Source of the DNA: Rhabdornis inornatus
Taxonomy: Eukaryota > Chordata > Aves > Passeriformes > Rhabdornithidae
DNA length: 64,000 bases
Reading direction: 5' to 3'
Assembly: GCA_013397075.1 (NCBI GenBank)
Contig: VWZS01000187.1
Coordinates: forward strand, 124,001-188,000
The position numbers were made by a program, and so were the translations under genes. Under the pieces are notes generated by a model that worked only from the letters and a program-made list of their open reading frames with translations, had not been told where the DNA came from and searched no databases. Shown in pieces: positions 13,465 through 25,900 of the stretch (position 1 is its first letter; each line of letters begins with the position of its first letter).

Positions 13465-13935
13465 TCATCAGAGAGAATGCAATACTGCATCTACTGGTCA
13501 CCAATGCAGTGACCTCCTCAGGGAAGTCAGGATCGGAGGTGGACTGGGCTGCAGTGGAGTGGCTGGAGTTGGTGGAGTTTGTTGGAAACTAAAGGGAAAG
13601 AAGCAAATGCACAGAGAGTGGGAACAAAGACAGGTACCCTGGGAAGGGTAAAGGAACAATGCTCAGTTGTGTAGGGATGGGTGAAGCTGGAACTGAACTG
13701 AGCAAGGAACTCTAAGAAGAGCTTCTACAGATGCGTTAACCAGAAAAGGAAGGTCAAAAAAGATACACAATGTTGGCAGACTGGTAACAATGGATAACGA
13801 GAAGGCTGAATTAACAACAGAATGAGAGTGGCCCTGCCAAGAAGGATTTTGGAGTGCTGCTGCATTGGAGGCTGGGCATGAGCAGGCCATGTGCACTGCC
13901 AGCCCAGAAAGCCAAATGTGTCATGGGCTGCAGTC
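13465..13935 (+). mobile_element. Second CR1 LINE piece with internal deletions (ORF2 fragments)
   Basis: A separate CR1 segment in the same orientation, drawn from farther upstream in the element. At 13490-13590 a frame reads LLVTNAVTSSGKSGSEVDW, matching the C-terminal endonuclease part of CR1 ORF2. From about 13585 to 13812 it matches the endonuclease-reverse transcriptase linker: a block related to 'aactaaagggaaggaag', then 'gtgtagggatggg', then 'aagggcttctac', then 'gagaaggctga'. From about 13815 to 13935 it jumps to the post-ORF region (AGCCCAGAAAGCCAA.). Most of the reverse transcriptase is missing and stops and frameshifts are present, so it is dead. Confidence 0.8.
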
Positions 13936-13939
13936 CTCA

Positions 13940-16070
13940 CTCTGTCCCAGCTTCATATCTATGCATTTTCCTGTTTCTTTGGTAACTGACAGAAATTAAG
14001 CAAGTAAAATCGACTTTTTTTCCTGAAAAATACCAAATTTACAGATTTAATCTTAACTCACTTAAAACCTTTTAAAAATTGGATTCTTGGGCTATGCAGC
14101 TCAACACACTTACAATATTTTCCCTTTTTCTTTCTACAATTAGAAAGTACTATATTCAGATCTTTTCAGATCTACCTGAACAATAGCACTTTTCTTCTTC
14201 TCTCCAGACCATAAGCTTCTCTAAAATAGGAAACTTTCTTCAGCTCTAGAAAGTCCCTTTCATTCAATAAGCTTTAAAATCAATAATGTTTCATGATTAA
14301 ATCCAGATCCACATATTGGAACTTTAGAGTAAAATTAAATAGTATTATTGCTATATTTTTACTTTGTTTCTGCACAGGCAGACACATTTTTTTCAGATTT
14401 CTCAAACTTGCAGCACTCAAAAATGACCAATGAGATAATAGTATTTAAAGCAAACAGCTCACTTCTCTGACTTAACATATGGAATTAAAAATTCTAATAT
14501 CCATCCCATCAACAAGTAACCCAACACACATAACACATACTAAACATAAAGCTACAGTTATCTTTCTTTGACAGTATTACAAGGAGACATAGATCTGTCT
14601 ACCTGCCATGTACGCACAATTAACAGAGTTCTTGATATGTACATCAGGAGACCAGTTAGAAAGTTTCCAGTTTTACTCCTCTGTCAACAACCTCATTTAT
14701 GCACTTGTCCTAAACATGAACAAAATGATAGAATGAAAGAACAATTACCATAAACTAGAGAGTGCTAATGCCTAGGTTATTCCACCTTGAACTCAGATGA
14801 GTGACTTACAGAGACTCCTTCTAGATGAATGACCCTTAAAAAACTGGAAAGATTACTATTCAACAACAAAGAATATCGGCAGGACTAAACATAGAAAATG
14901 AAACTCAAGCACAGTTATGTGATTACTTTCTGGACTTAATCTTTTCAAGACTCGAGATTTTAAATTAAGCTCAAGAGCATCCATATACAGCTAGCAGAAA
15001 TTAATAACTATAACTGTGTGTGACAAGTGAAAAAATCTGGTCCACTCACCTTTTCTCAGTTTTTAAAAAGGCATGCATTGTGACCTCAACTCAACAAATA
15101 AGAAATCTTAAAGCTGAAATTACTTTCTAGTTAGATTTCTTGCTTCTCTATTTCTTCCTTGTCCCAGTGTGGATATAAATGGTGACCTACTAAGTTGTTA
15201 TATACTCCATCCCATTCCTAAAAGAACTGGGATAAACAGCCCGACAAAAAAAATAACTTCCATATTATAAAGGCTGTGTGATTCTGAATTGGGAAGGCAT
15301 ATAAAGAAGTGAAGGCTTAATTTTATAGAAAAGACATAAAGTCCCAGTGGGCAACTTTGTGCAAAGATATAATACACTCTGTGCACTTCTGCAAATTTAA
15401 AAAGTGGCTTAACTTTAAATAAATAAATAAATAAATAAAAGTTATATTATACAGCAAAGGAAAACAATCCTGCAAGCTCTCAGCGCTTGGGATCTGCCTA
15501 CCTCATAAAGTAGGGTTATACTCAGTAAGAACCAGAAGATAAAAACACTTTTCAAAGAAAAGAAAACATAATTTCCCCAGTGTTCTCATTGTTTATTCAT
15601 TTAAGTGGAGATACATAACACTTGGACACAATCTTTCTTTTCTATTCCTCCTGTTAATCTTCTCATACATACTCTTTTTGGAATCAAACATCTGAGAAGT
15701 GTCTTTATTCTCCTTGCTTTTCCCCCCTTATCTTACACATGTGTGTGTGTTTCCATCTCAGCAGTTTCTCAAGACTGAAAGATGAAACTCCATTTCCTTG
15801 ATAATCTAGTCCAGTCTAGCATCTTTAAGACACAAAAGCTTTTAACTATACCTTTTCAGTAATAAAGCATCAAAGAAAATTTAACAGTTTCTAGTTGTGA
15901 TCTCTGTAAGTTATACAAAAATTAATTACAGAAAAGAATGGTTTTACAACTATTTAAATTTATCAACCCTCAGCAATATTTATAATATTGCAACTGGGAA
16001 GATAAAATATTTTATATAAATTTATTGCTTACTCATGTTAAGGATTAGAAAACAGTTTTGAAAGTTATTA
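13940..16070. other. AT-rich non-coding background
   Basis: No gene is seen. An (AAAT)n microsatellite of about six units lies at 15416-15440. A perfect 8-bp inverted repeat with a 3-base loop is at 15973-15991. A short (TG)n run is near 15741-15751. Frames are 62 codons or shorter. Confidence 0.6.
15416..15440. repeat. (AAAT)n tetranucleotide microsatellite
   Basis: About six uninterrupted AAAT/TAAA units, visible directly. It could be polymorphic. Confidence 0.9.
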
Positions 16071-16074
16071 ACTG

Positions 16075-16230
16075 AGCAGACAAGGAAAAAAAAGAAAAAG
16101 AAAACAGGCAGACAGTGATTAAATTATTTGCCCAAGGCTACATAGCAGGTCAAAGGCAGAAATGTGAATTAGAAAAAATTCCCCTAGCTTTCCAACACAG
16201 TTCCTGAACACCAGACTATCTGGTGTTTTT
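16075..16230 (+). mobile_element. MIR/CORE-SINE-like relic
   Basis: The core at 16125-16185 carries the diagnostic string of these old SINEs: an ATTTGCCCAAGG block, then CTACATAGCAGGTCAAAGGC, then AGAAATGTGAATTAGAA. In the family this is 'cttgcccaaggtcacacagcaggtcagtggcagagc.ggaattagaaccc'. A degraded 'tccaacacagttcctgaacaccagactatc' tail continues the match to about 16220. Orientation is plus. Divergence is high, as expected for an ancient amniote copy. Confidence 0.65.
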
Positions 16231-16234
16231 GAGC

Positions 16235-19200
16235 TGGACATAAAATACAGCACTCCAATGAAAAATTAGTATAAATCTCTGACAAAAATCTGCAACTCCT
16301 AATCATGGCTCTTTGCAATTATTTTAAATATTCTGCCTGTACATGTGTGTGCACGTAGCTGTAATCTGGTGGCTCTTGGGTAATCACAAGTGTTGCCTCA
16401 CACTTCCATAAGATGAGAGAACTGTAAAGCAAAACTGATCAAAACTGTCACTCTTGGGTCACAAGAGTCAACACCCTTGATTACGCCAGGGGATGTCCAG
16501 GGTGCATCTGCTGACACTGTGTAAATCATTGTTATTTATTTTTTAAAAACACATCATAAATAATTTTAACATGAAGAATGTTCTCTGTGAGAGAAACACT
16601 TCAGGAAAAAGGTGACATATTAGAATGATTGCATTTTTTTAAAAATTTATTCACCATAGCACTGAGTATTCAGTGTGATGTAACGAGTTATGGACTCATC
16701 TCTCTCTTAAGACATCTTTCTTAGTATACAGAAATGCTGATTTTGTGTAGTGGTGTTGATGTAATAAACACAACTAAGAAAATGAAGTATACAAGAAATG
16801 AATGAATCCATAACTACATAGCACATTTAAATGAATAACATAATAAATCTGTGAATACAGACTTCATCTTCCTTGACTAAAAAGCAAACTTGCAGAAATG
16901 TCAGTAGAACAGAGCAATGTCACAGAAAAAACTCTGTATCACATACTACTCCTTCAACTCCATGATTACAGTCATTTTCACCTATTATATCATTACAGCT
17001 TTCCTCCACCTGAAAAGATCAGATCTGTATTTGATCACCTCCATATTCCTACAATCAAATACCAGCATCTTCTGATGCCAGAAGTCCAGCAGCAATTCAC
17101 AGTGTCTTCTAGCTGTTACAATTCTGTATGCTTCTATAAGATTATTATCAACAAACAACTTCCAGAAAAGAAAGAAATTGTAGTCTTATTTCAAACTGTT
17201 ACCTTGCTAAAAGTAAGGGGTGTCTGTTAATGAGCCAAGTACTACAAAGCTGGTATGATCTCATCTAAGAGATTGCCTGTGCATGCCATAGGCTGAGGTA
17301 TTGCAGACTTTTTTGTTCAGGTTTGATGAATTAATTGTACTTATGTCTCCTTCTGCAGAGATTTTATCTCTTACTTTTAGCATATTAAAATATCAAAGTT
17401 ACCAACCTCACTTTTGTTACTGGGCTGCTGACAGTCTACCTGAAAGAAAGGCCCAGTCTTGTATAAACTACACACTCAAAACCTTAATGAAAAGTCAATA
17501 AACTTTGCTTTCTTGTAGCAAGAGACAGACTTATCTACCTGAAGACCAATTCGACTCATCATGCCAGGAAAGCATTCGTATTTAATAAGAATTGGTATTT
17601 TCAGGGCCTTGCTACAAAAAATAGTCATGAAATATATGAACATTCAGTCTGGCAAAATAATAAGAATTAAAGTACTTGAGGTTTACTCTGAAAAAGTAAA
17701 TATTCTTCTGTAATGCCATGGTGAAACTCATTCACACTGACTTATAATGGAGAATGAGAGAGTTGTACCTAATGCATGTGAAAACAAGAAAATAGAGTGA
17801 GCTACCGAAGTTATCTTTGTTCTTAAAAACAAAATCCAAAAAACTCCACAACACTATGAAGTGGTTCATTTTTAAATGTTAAAAACCTATTCAGTTACAC
17901 AGCACAGAAAATAAATACAAAGGTATTTATACAACACAGTCTACTGTATTACCACACCTTTTTAAAACAAGATTTTCCCACCACTCTCAATTTCATCTCA
18001 AGTAAGGATTCTCTGTAATCAACATCCCAATTTCCTAACTGAAACATGCAGAAAGCAATCTGTAACTATTGATCTAGTGTTTTACCTGAGCTGCAATCTG
18101 CCTAAGCTAGCTAAAAGCAGACTGCCCTGAGATACCCTCACAACGTTATCGCTTGTTCGAAATTTTCTGAAAGACATTCCATTTGGCAATAACAATAGAG
18201 TGAAGTAATAGGCTTATTCACTTATACACAGGCCTGAATAATAGAGCATAACCTCTTCCCAGCTCTGTTATCAAAGACCTATCTCAGTGGATAGTATGCT
18301 TTACGTTAAACTCAGTAGGATTTTTGGTCATGCTGAGAGCCAGAAAAATGTCAGCTGTGACACAAGCCAGAAATGCTCCAACTGTGTTCAGTGGATCACT
18401 GCTGGACCAAACTGTTTCACCCACTGAAAGGATTAAGCTGCAACTCCAGCTTCAGGCCTCATCTACGTGTTATGTTCGTGATTATGAACTATGAACACAT
18501 GCCTCTGGTTGCAACATCAGTCAAAGGAAAAGTCACTCATACTTACAAGTTAGCAGCTGATTGCAACACTACTTAAATCCTGCAGTAATCTCTCTGAACC
18601 CACCTCACAGAGCAGCACTTTATTTTCAAGGCACAGAAAAACAAAAAGTCTGGTTTCAAACCTATGGCAAGGGATGGAAGGAGGCAGGCACTACAGTAAA
18701 AAAACCAAAATATCCTGTGACATCTAGATTTCCTCCAAAGAGCTAGAACATATACCTTTTCTAAATATTATCTTTTCAAAGAAGTCTTTCCAGAATAATT
18801 ATTGTGCTGATATCATGAAATCATGAGTGACAAGGAAGAGGGTCAAAAAGACTCTGAGTAAGCAATAACGGTGTGATCACTGTCAGTGTTTCAAAGAAGC
18901 CCAAAGTTATAATTTCAAGACAACCTCATAAATAGAAGGAAGCCAGAAAGAAAATGCTAAAATCTTTCCCATCATAAGAAGTCAAAACAAAAAACGCATT
19001 CCAAGACTTGTGTATACAGAATACTAATAAACATAGGAATGGGACCTTTAAAGAGAAGAGGAACTGCCTCCAACTAAATAGCAGCAATTTAAATCCCTGC
19101 TTCTGCCTGATAAGGTACAAAATACCCAACTAAGCTGTCCAGAGATGAAACTAAAAAACCTGACACTGGCAGACTCTCTGGGTTTAACAGAGCTTCTTCA

Positions 19201-19345
19201 TTAATTATCTAGACATTGGCAGTGCTACTGTGAACTCCCAACTATACAGAGCAAGAAAAACTCATTTGGCCACAAGCACTTGAATGTTATAAAAAAAAAA
19301 AAAAACAAAAAATAAAACCCTGCATTTCAGTGGATGCAGCATTTG
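16235..19345. other. AT-rich non-coding background
   Basis: No gene is seen. A 110-codon frame at 16898-17230 has no recognisable domain or signal peptide and uses AT-rich codons like its surroundings. The patch 18050-18260 keeps CpGs (near 18144, 18151, 18159) and could be a small conserved element. A poly-A run of about 15 lies at 19291-19305. Confidence 0.5.
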
Positions 19346-19349
19346 TATG

Positions 19350-20240
19350 CTTATCTACGGGTTTTTAATGTCACTTTACAGTTAATAATTAGCCCTCCTC
19401 TGGCCTGCACAAAGAGTGCCACTGAGACAAAAGAAAACGTTAAGTGTGTTAGCTATACTTGCCACTGGTATAAATAGTCAAAGGGATGATTAATGAATGA
19501 GGGGGAGAATTAAACAGAGCAGTGAACAAAGACAAAGCCCGTTTGCTTGGCTGCCCACAAACCAAGACAAGCTGCATCCATAAAGAAACTACAGAAAGTG
19601 ACAAACAAAAAATCAGCTTAATAGACAGCTCATGAAGACTTTATTTAACCCCACATTATGACAGCCTCGGTGCTTTATTAACACCCTGACATGTTAAGAT
19701 GCCAGGGTCATTTGAGGCTAAAACACACATTTGTTGGGGGGAAAGGCATAGAAAGAAAAAATGCCCATTTTTGTGCCACAGAAAGAAAAACAGAGAAGGC
19801 CCAAATAACTTAAACAACACCCTTCAGTCCTCCTTTGTGGAGCATGCCAAAATCGACATTTTTAAAGAGCTGTTTAGAGATGTCAAACAAAGCAGATGAA
19901 GCACTAACACAGGAGAAGTAGCTTGACAGGCCTAATCCTTCCCTTCAAATGGCTACATTTTAGACAGATGCATTTCAGTTTTAAAAAATTGTGATGGCTT
20001 TTAAATTTAAAGCAAATTATACTTGCTTTTTCCCTTTTAAATGAGCTAATGAGCATTCCTGGTTACTCTCCACAAATTAGTACAGATACCTGGTATCTTC
20101 TATAAATGACTATGATTTCTGAATCAACAGTTCTGCAATAAAGTTGATAAACACAATAGTCCATCACCATTATTGCTTAATCCATTTTCAAGTCGGATTT
20201 AATAAGAACAATTTAAATATACACTTTAATTTATCATGCC
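19350..20240. promoter_or_regulatory. Candidate conserved non-coding element cluster (unverified)
   Basis: Nearly 900 bases hold no recognised repeat or microsatellite and are dense in homeodomain-type ATTA cores: AGTTAATAATTAG near 19380, GATGATTAATGAATGAG near 19485, TTTATTAACACC near 19674 and GAGCTAATGAGCA near 20043. A moderately GC-rich core lies between. This texture resembles developmental enhancers in vertebrate gene deserts. A 66-codon frame at 19699-19899 has no known domain. No alignment was possible, so conservation is an inference. Confidence 0.35.
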
Positions 20241-20244
20241 TTTT

Positions 20245-20950
20245 CTTTTAAGTAGAGATTTTAAAATTTTTTCAAACAAAGGAAGTAGTTTTCCCAGTCT
20301 ATTTCCTTTCATCGCCTGCCCAATGTATTCAACAATTCTAATAAACCTCTAATAAAGTAAGATATACAGCAAAGTAGAGAAATGTTAAAAGTAAAGCATA
20401 AAAATAAAATCTCTGCAACACATGAACAAGCACCATAGTAAGATAAAGAACTTTTTCCTCCAGCTTATAATGTCATAACTGCACATGTCCATAAGTAATG
20501 TCCCACATGTAGCCAAATCTTCTAACAAGACAACACAATACGTAAATATTTTGTTGCTACTGACAAATGACCATAAAAACTTCCTCTTTGTTGCTATGGA
20601 TTCAATATTGCATATCCCTGAAATATACATAGAAATTCTTTACTCTTTCCATACTGATATACAACTTATTTATTATATAAATACAACTGTTCTACAGAGT
20701 TTTTTAAACTGAATTTTACATTTTAAGTAAAGGTATCCTTATCCTTTCAAATCAGCACTAATATGCAAAAAAGTTTCCTGTCCATGCTTTTTTATCCATA
20801 CCATGCTATCCTCTCATCCATCCTCTACAGCAAATCTTCTTTTTGTGTGCTTCACTGCAATGTCTAAGAAAATAAGCTGGAGAAGAAAGACATCCTATAT
20901 TACATAATTTTTCTCCCTAACATACTGCAATACACCCAAAACTGATACCT
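20245..20950. other. AT-rich non-coding background
   Basis: No gene is seen. Overlapping frames of 75 and 81 codons on opposite strands (20385-20712) show no domain. Nothing else is recognised. Confidence 0.55.
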
Positions 20951-20952
20951 TT

Positions 20953-21375
20953 ATGTCAGCAATGAAAGCCCCTTTTAATAAACTGCTTGATGGCCTGAAA
21001 ATTGAACATGCTCAAAAGTTGAGATCATGCACAGAAGGCATTCCACATTTTCTGCTAAAATCCCTCCTCTTCCTCTGTGAGAACAAATTTGTTCAGGCTT
21101 CTACTTTCACTTCCATCAAATATTTGCCATCTCAACAATATCTAAACTTTATCCATCAACTGCAAACCTCCCACGTCACAGAGGAAAACTTGGCTCCAAA
21201 CTCCATTCACAAAGAACTGAAACTCTGTTTTTTGAGAAGTATAAATATCACACACTTTTTAAAAATCAGGCAATACAGAGTTATAAGGGCAACTTGTATG
21301 CTGCTGTTATATCTGGACCAGTTTATACACTGCAAGAAGTTTTTGAATTTACCAACAGCATTCAAAAGAGGCTAA
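20953..21375 (+). other. Longest open frame in the window, probably not a gene
   Basis: An ATG-to-stop frame of 140 codons. The translation shows no domain, signal peptide or membrane segment I recognise, and codon choice simply follows the AT-rich background. A rough estimate from stop-codon density suggests one such frame is not surprising in 64 kb on both strands. I see no convincing splice acceptor or donor pair and no promoter. I list it only because it is the longest; treat it as non-coding unless transcript data say otherwise. Confidence 0.1.
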
Positions 21376-21397
21376 AGAGAGCTCTCCCTTGGCGTGT

Positions 21398-21422
21398 CCA
21401 AATTCAAATCCAAATCCAAATC
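21398..21422. repeat. (CCAAAT)n hexanucleotide repeat, about 4 units
   Basis: Four CCAAAT-type units, one with a T for C change, run directly into the palindrome at 21422-21442. This is not the telomere hexamer. Confidence 0.8.
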
Positions 21423-21442
21423 CATGTTGAGTTTCAACATGG
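21422..21442. repeat. Perfect 9-bp inverted repeat with 3-base loop
   Basis: The arms CCATGTTGA (21422-21430) and TCAACATGG (21434-21442) are exact reverse complements around GTT. It sits between the hexanucleotide run and an ATT triplet run. Confidence 0.9.
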
Positions 21443-21447
21443 TTGTT

Positions 21448-21471
21448 TATTACTATTATTATTATTATTGC
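21448..21471. repeat. (TTA)n trinucleotide microsatellite
   Basis: About seven TTA/ATT units with one interruption (TAC), visible directly. Confidence 0.85.
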
Positions 21472-21479
21472 TTTAAAAA

Positions 21480-22850
21480 ATCTTATTTCCAAGAAAATAA
21501 TGTCGTAACATTTTTGAGATTTAAAATACTTATTTTCTTTACTATGATATATTTTTAGAAATAATCACAATTGCAAGCCAGATTTCCAATTAAACATGAA
21601 TAAGTCTATCTGCTCTAGGTTCCTTTGAAAGCTCTGGATGGATCATACGTCTTAGCTAAACCTCTCGGTATGTAATTTGCAATACAGAGTGTGCTATGTA
21701 GCAGCAACTGTAGAATTTTAGTCTAACAGGTTTCAAGTTCTTAGCCTAGTTCTGATTGAATATCAAAGCTGGGCAGATCTTATTTTAATGTATAATGCCT
21801 ATAAAATTTGAAATGTGGGGGATAGGGGTGGGAGAGTTTAGGCTTCTCCAAATGTCCTAAGAGATGAGAGACAACATAAAAGTGTTCTGTATCAGCTCTC
21901 ACACGTCAACACATCGTTTTTGCTTTAGGAATGCAAGGAAAACTGATCATCTGAGTAACAAAAGGTATCAGCTTCAATGGTCAAAGTCATATTTTCCTGG
22001 GGAGCCAGCAGGAGGAGGGGAATAAGTAAACTCACAATGTGATGTCTGCAGGGAAGTGCCACATGCACCCCTACATCCCCATCTAGGATATGCAGGTACA
22101 TTTAGTGCCTTGTCTTCTGCAACTGTCAATAAACTCATGTTGATCTCCTGTGCTGCCCTATCACGCACAGAATCATGGAAGGCAGAGGCAAAGGAGACAT
22201 ATGAGGTCAGCCAGTCTCTATCTCTGCAGGTGGGTGAGATGTACTTAAATGAGTAATGACTGGAAAAGCCTCTTTGGATTTTTCATCCTGTGACATCATT
22301 CTCACACCAGTATCACTCTCCCACAACTGAAGCTTTAAAAATGATAACCAAGTATGACACACAGTCTAAGAGCAAATAAAATAAAATGAAAACCAAGACA
22401 TTTTTGCCACATCTACACTGTCAGGCACTCAGACCTCTGGAACAACTAAAACTGTTTCTTAGCCACATACATTTATTCTTGTTAACCCAGGCATACATCT
22501 CACAAACACCAAGTCAGAAGGGTTAAAAGATCCTGTGAGAGAGTCACTGTGTCCAGTGAAGGAAGTTGGGTTGTTTTTAAATGCCCAAAGAATGTTGCTG
22601 CTGATTTACTCTATCACAACACTGTCACATATATGTGTGTGTACACACATGGATAAACCAAATTAATGCCCTTCTTAAAACAGCTAGGCAATACTAGTAT
22701 CAAAGAATGAATCCACGCATCAATTCTCAATACTTCAAAAAGTTTATGTTTTATGAGAAGGTAGTTGAAAATAACACAAAAAGTGAAAATAAATTTGTTT
22801 CTTTAGTAATCCCTTAACAGTCTCTATTGACCTATAACCTCCATTTTGAG
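21480..22850. other. AT-rich non-coding background
   Basis: No gene is seen. A 14-base perfect palindrome of alternating purine/pyrimidine (TGTGTGTACACACA) lies at 22636-22649. The patch 21990-22200 is somewhat GC-richer, but nothing identifies it. Confidence 0.5.
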
Positions 22851-22854
22851 TTTT

Positions 22855-22910
22855 CTAACCACAAAAAAAGAAATCTGTGCTAACCACAAAAAAAAGAAAT
22901 CCGTGCTAAC
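22855..22910. repeat. Tandem duplication of a 25-26 base unit
   Basis: Unit one is 22855-22879 and unit two is 22880-22905, followed by CTAAC, the start of a third unit. The copies differ by one extra A in the poly-A run and one T/C change, so the duplication is fairly young. Confidence 0.95.
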
Positions 22911-22914
22911 TTGA

Positions 22915-25900
22915 GTCACCACAATGAGAAAAAGAGAGGAAAGCAAAGTAATAAGGTATTACAAGGCAAGGTCCATAAACACAAATAAAAACACTGAAGT
23001 TGCCTTTCATTCTTTTCTGATGCATTACCTGCAAAATGAACATTACTTTAAAATAGATTTAATTTGAACTAACACCACATGCTGAAATAAAGTGCACAAG
23101 CAAGGAGGAATTTTCAGATTAATTAGATTAATTGATGGGACAGACTTAATTTTAAAGTGTAGTTCCAGCTATGCCCCTTTCAATGCCCTGCCCACTCCCA
23201 GCCTGTTTGTCTGGCAAAGAGAGAAAGCCTTGGTGCTGTGCAAGCACTGTTCAGCCACAGCCAAATTACTGGTGTGCTATCAACACTGCTTCAGTCACAA
23301 ATCAAAAAAACCCCAACACTAAACCCTAACTCCACCCCAGCCAGACCAAGTACAAGTTCATATACATAAAGAAATTAGTCTGTCAGTTCATATAGCATAG
23401 CTGGCTCCTGAAAGGAAGTTACAGAAAATGGCTGGGGGATAGGAGTGAGAAATCAGTCACTTGATTTCACATCAGGCAAAGAGTGACAGTATAGACCCTT
23501 ACAGTGTCCAGATTAAATTTAAATCTGCCAAAGTCCAGTTAAAATTTAAGATCTAAACAAGAAGCTCTATTCAAAGCAACTTATTTATTAGAAAAGAGAC
23601 TAAGAATAAAGCAGTTCTCCAAGTACTACAGCAAGGCTGAGCAGTCATTTCTGAATTTATTTTAAATTCAGTTATGTACACTGAGCAACTTAAACATGCA
23701 AAGGAAAACATACTCTACATCATTATTTATCATTCCATAAAATAGAACAGTAGCCTATAAAATGATCTACTTCTCTATGCATCATTTTCATTCCACTTCA
23801 AATGTGCAATCCAATTTTTTTATACATTAGATTGGAAAGTTAAAACTGCTCTATTTGCATGCATCATAATAAAGAGACAATGGATTCAGGATGTTGGGTT
23901 CTGCGACTCTCTAAAGGAGAAACTGGAGAGACTTAAAGAATTAAATGAAAGAGCTACTATGCTGACAGAAATACAGAGTTGCCTCCATGAAAGTGTTCAT
24001 GCTAAGTAAGAGAACCTATGCTCAATCCAAATTTTCGTGAAAAAGTAAAATATATCTCTTGACCAGTTAAAAGGAAATGGTAGTTTGAATACATATTTAT
24101 TCATATTTGCAATAAAGTAAAACAGAAAATGCTGTTTACATGCTCATTTTTCACATGCATCATTCTTTCAGACTTCCTTTTTCTTTTTTTTTTAAACTGT
24201 TCTTTATATGTATGTAAAAGTAATAAGCTCTACATCTTGCCTTTACAGCTATATCTTCAATTTTTTAGGAATATTCTATGGCCACAGGGCATCCAATTGA
24301 GGTTCTTGACCAGGAAGTCAAAACTAAACTTCAAATTCTTTTATATATTGGAAAACAAATGGGAGCCTAGGTTCCAAAGTGCTATCTCCACTATTTTCTA
24401 GGGGATTAGGAAGAAAACAGGAAAGATTATTCCTCCCTTTCTCTACACAACAAGCCTATGTGCTGTTTTTCTCAGCCTATAGCTATTTCCTATGGAAAAA
24501 AAAATAAAAAGGAACTTTAAAAAATGCAAACCCAAAAAGAATCAGCAAAATTTCTGTAAGATTGGATAGAACACTTATCACACAACCACAGACTCCCAAG
24601 GAGAATGAAGGCATGCATGCAAACTTCCTTGTAAAGGATTAATGCCTAAAACACTGTGTCAGGGTTAACTAAACAGGAATCCATTGATCCACACCCATGC
24701 AAAGGTCTGACATCAGCAATCCCATCTTTCATTAAAAGATCTATTATAATTTCCTCGTGTCTGTTTTGATGGTCTTGAGAGAAAACATGCACAAAACCAA
24801 TAGTGAAGAAGCATTACACACCTGCTGCTTCTTCACATCTTGGCCAGTAAAGACACTGGGCCAAAAGTGGGGGGTTTTATCTTTCCTTACTTCCAAAGAA
24901 CATTGTAAATAGGCTGATATGACCTGCAGGTTTCTTCAGACAGAAATTACACCTTATCAGCAATATTAAGGTAGAAGATATTTAAGAATCATATTTAATT
25001 TCCATATTTTATGGAAATCTTAAAGACAAAGGTTTAAGGGAAAAAGTGGTGAAACTCAGCTGTAAGGTTGGAGTGAAACTGTATTTCACTTGTTTCCAAA
25101 TGTTAACTAAAATATATATCATAGATTTCAAGAGGGTTATCTAACTCCAAAACTGAGATGCTGCTGACATCATTTCAGCAAACTTTAACAGTGCTACACA
25201 ACAATTACACTCACTTTTTTTTCCCCCCAAGAAATACCTTTCTGAAATTCAACAATTAGTTCTGTGCCACTCTCACTAAGAAAAGACTGCCCTAGACAGC
25301 AGGAAACTGCTCATTGCTCAATCACAACATTTTCATTACCAGACTAGCTCAACACAGCTACAATTTTGGCTTTTTCAGTCTCCTTAATTTGTTTTCATGG
25401 TTTTTTTTCTTCACTTGTTCATTACTGTTATTTTTCCACGGATATATTTACTTTAGTTTCTTCCTGTTCATCTGTAGGAAGCTATGATGTGAAAGAATGT
25501 AAGCACATCCTCTAGGTGGAAACTCAGAGGGGTTTATTAATCCTGTGTCCTTAACAACAATATGCATGGCTTCACAATTCACCATTTGTCAGTACTTCTG
25601 GCCATCAGCTGAATACTCAACCAGAATGGCATATTTCCATTGTATTGTCAGCTTTATCAATATTACATTTACATTTCATCCAATCACTCACATAAAACAA
25701 ATTAAGATCACTAACAACTCCATTTGACACCATCTTAATACATATGGCTGTTGGGATTGGGAAAGTGTGAGAAATGCTGTGGAATCACAACACTTTTTAT
25801 AAAAGCTGTCTAATCAGCAGTTTTTTCACCTATCAACACAGTGAACTCAAATATATTTCCAGAGCAACTGGCAATCTTTCATCCCCTGAAACCATGAGAA

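Noticed and set aside
13126..13592. Two adjacent frames of 85 and 70 codons as host genes
   Set aside because: Both lie in CR1 sequence; the second contains CR1 endonuclease residues.
16898..17230. 110-codon frame as a possible gene
   Set aside because: No domain, splice signal or composition change; consistent with chance in AT-rich DNA.
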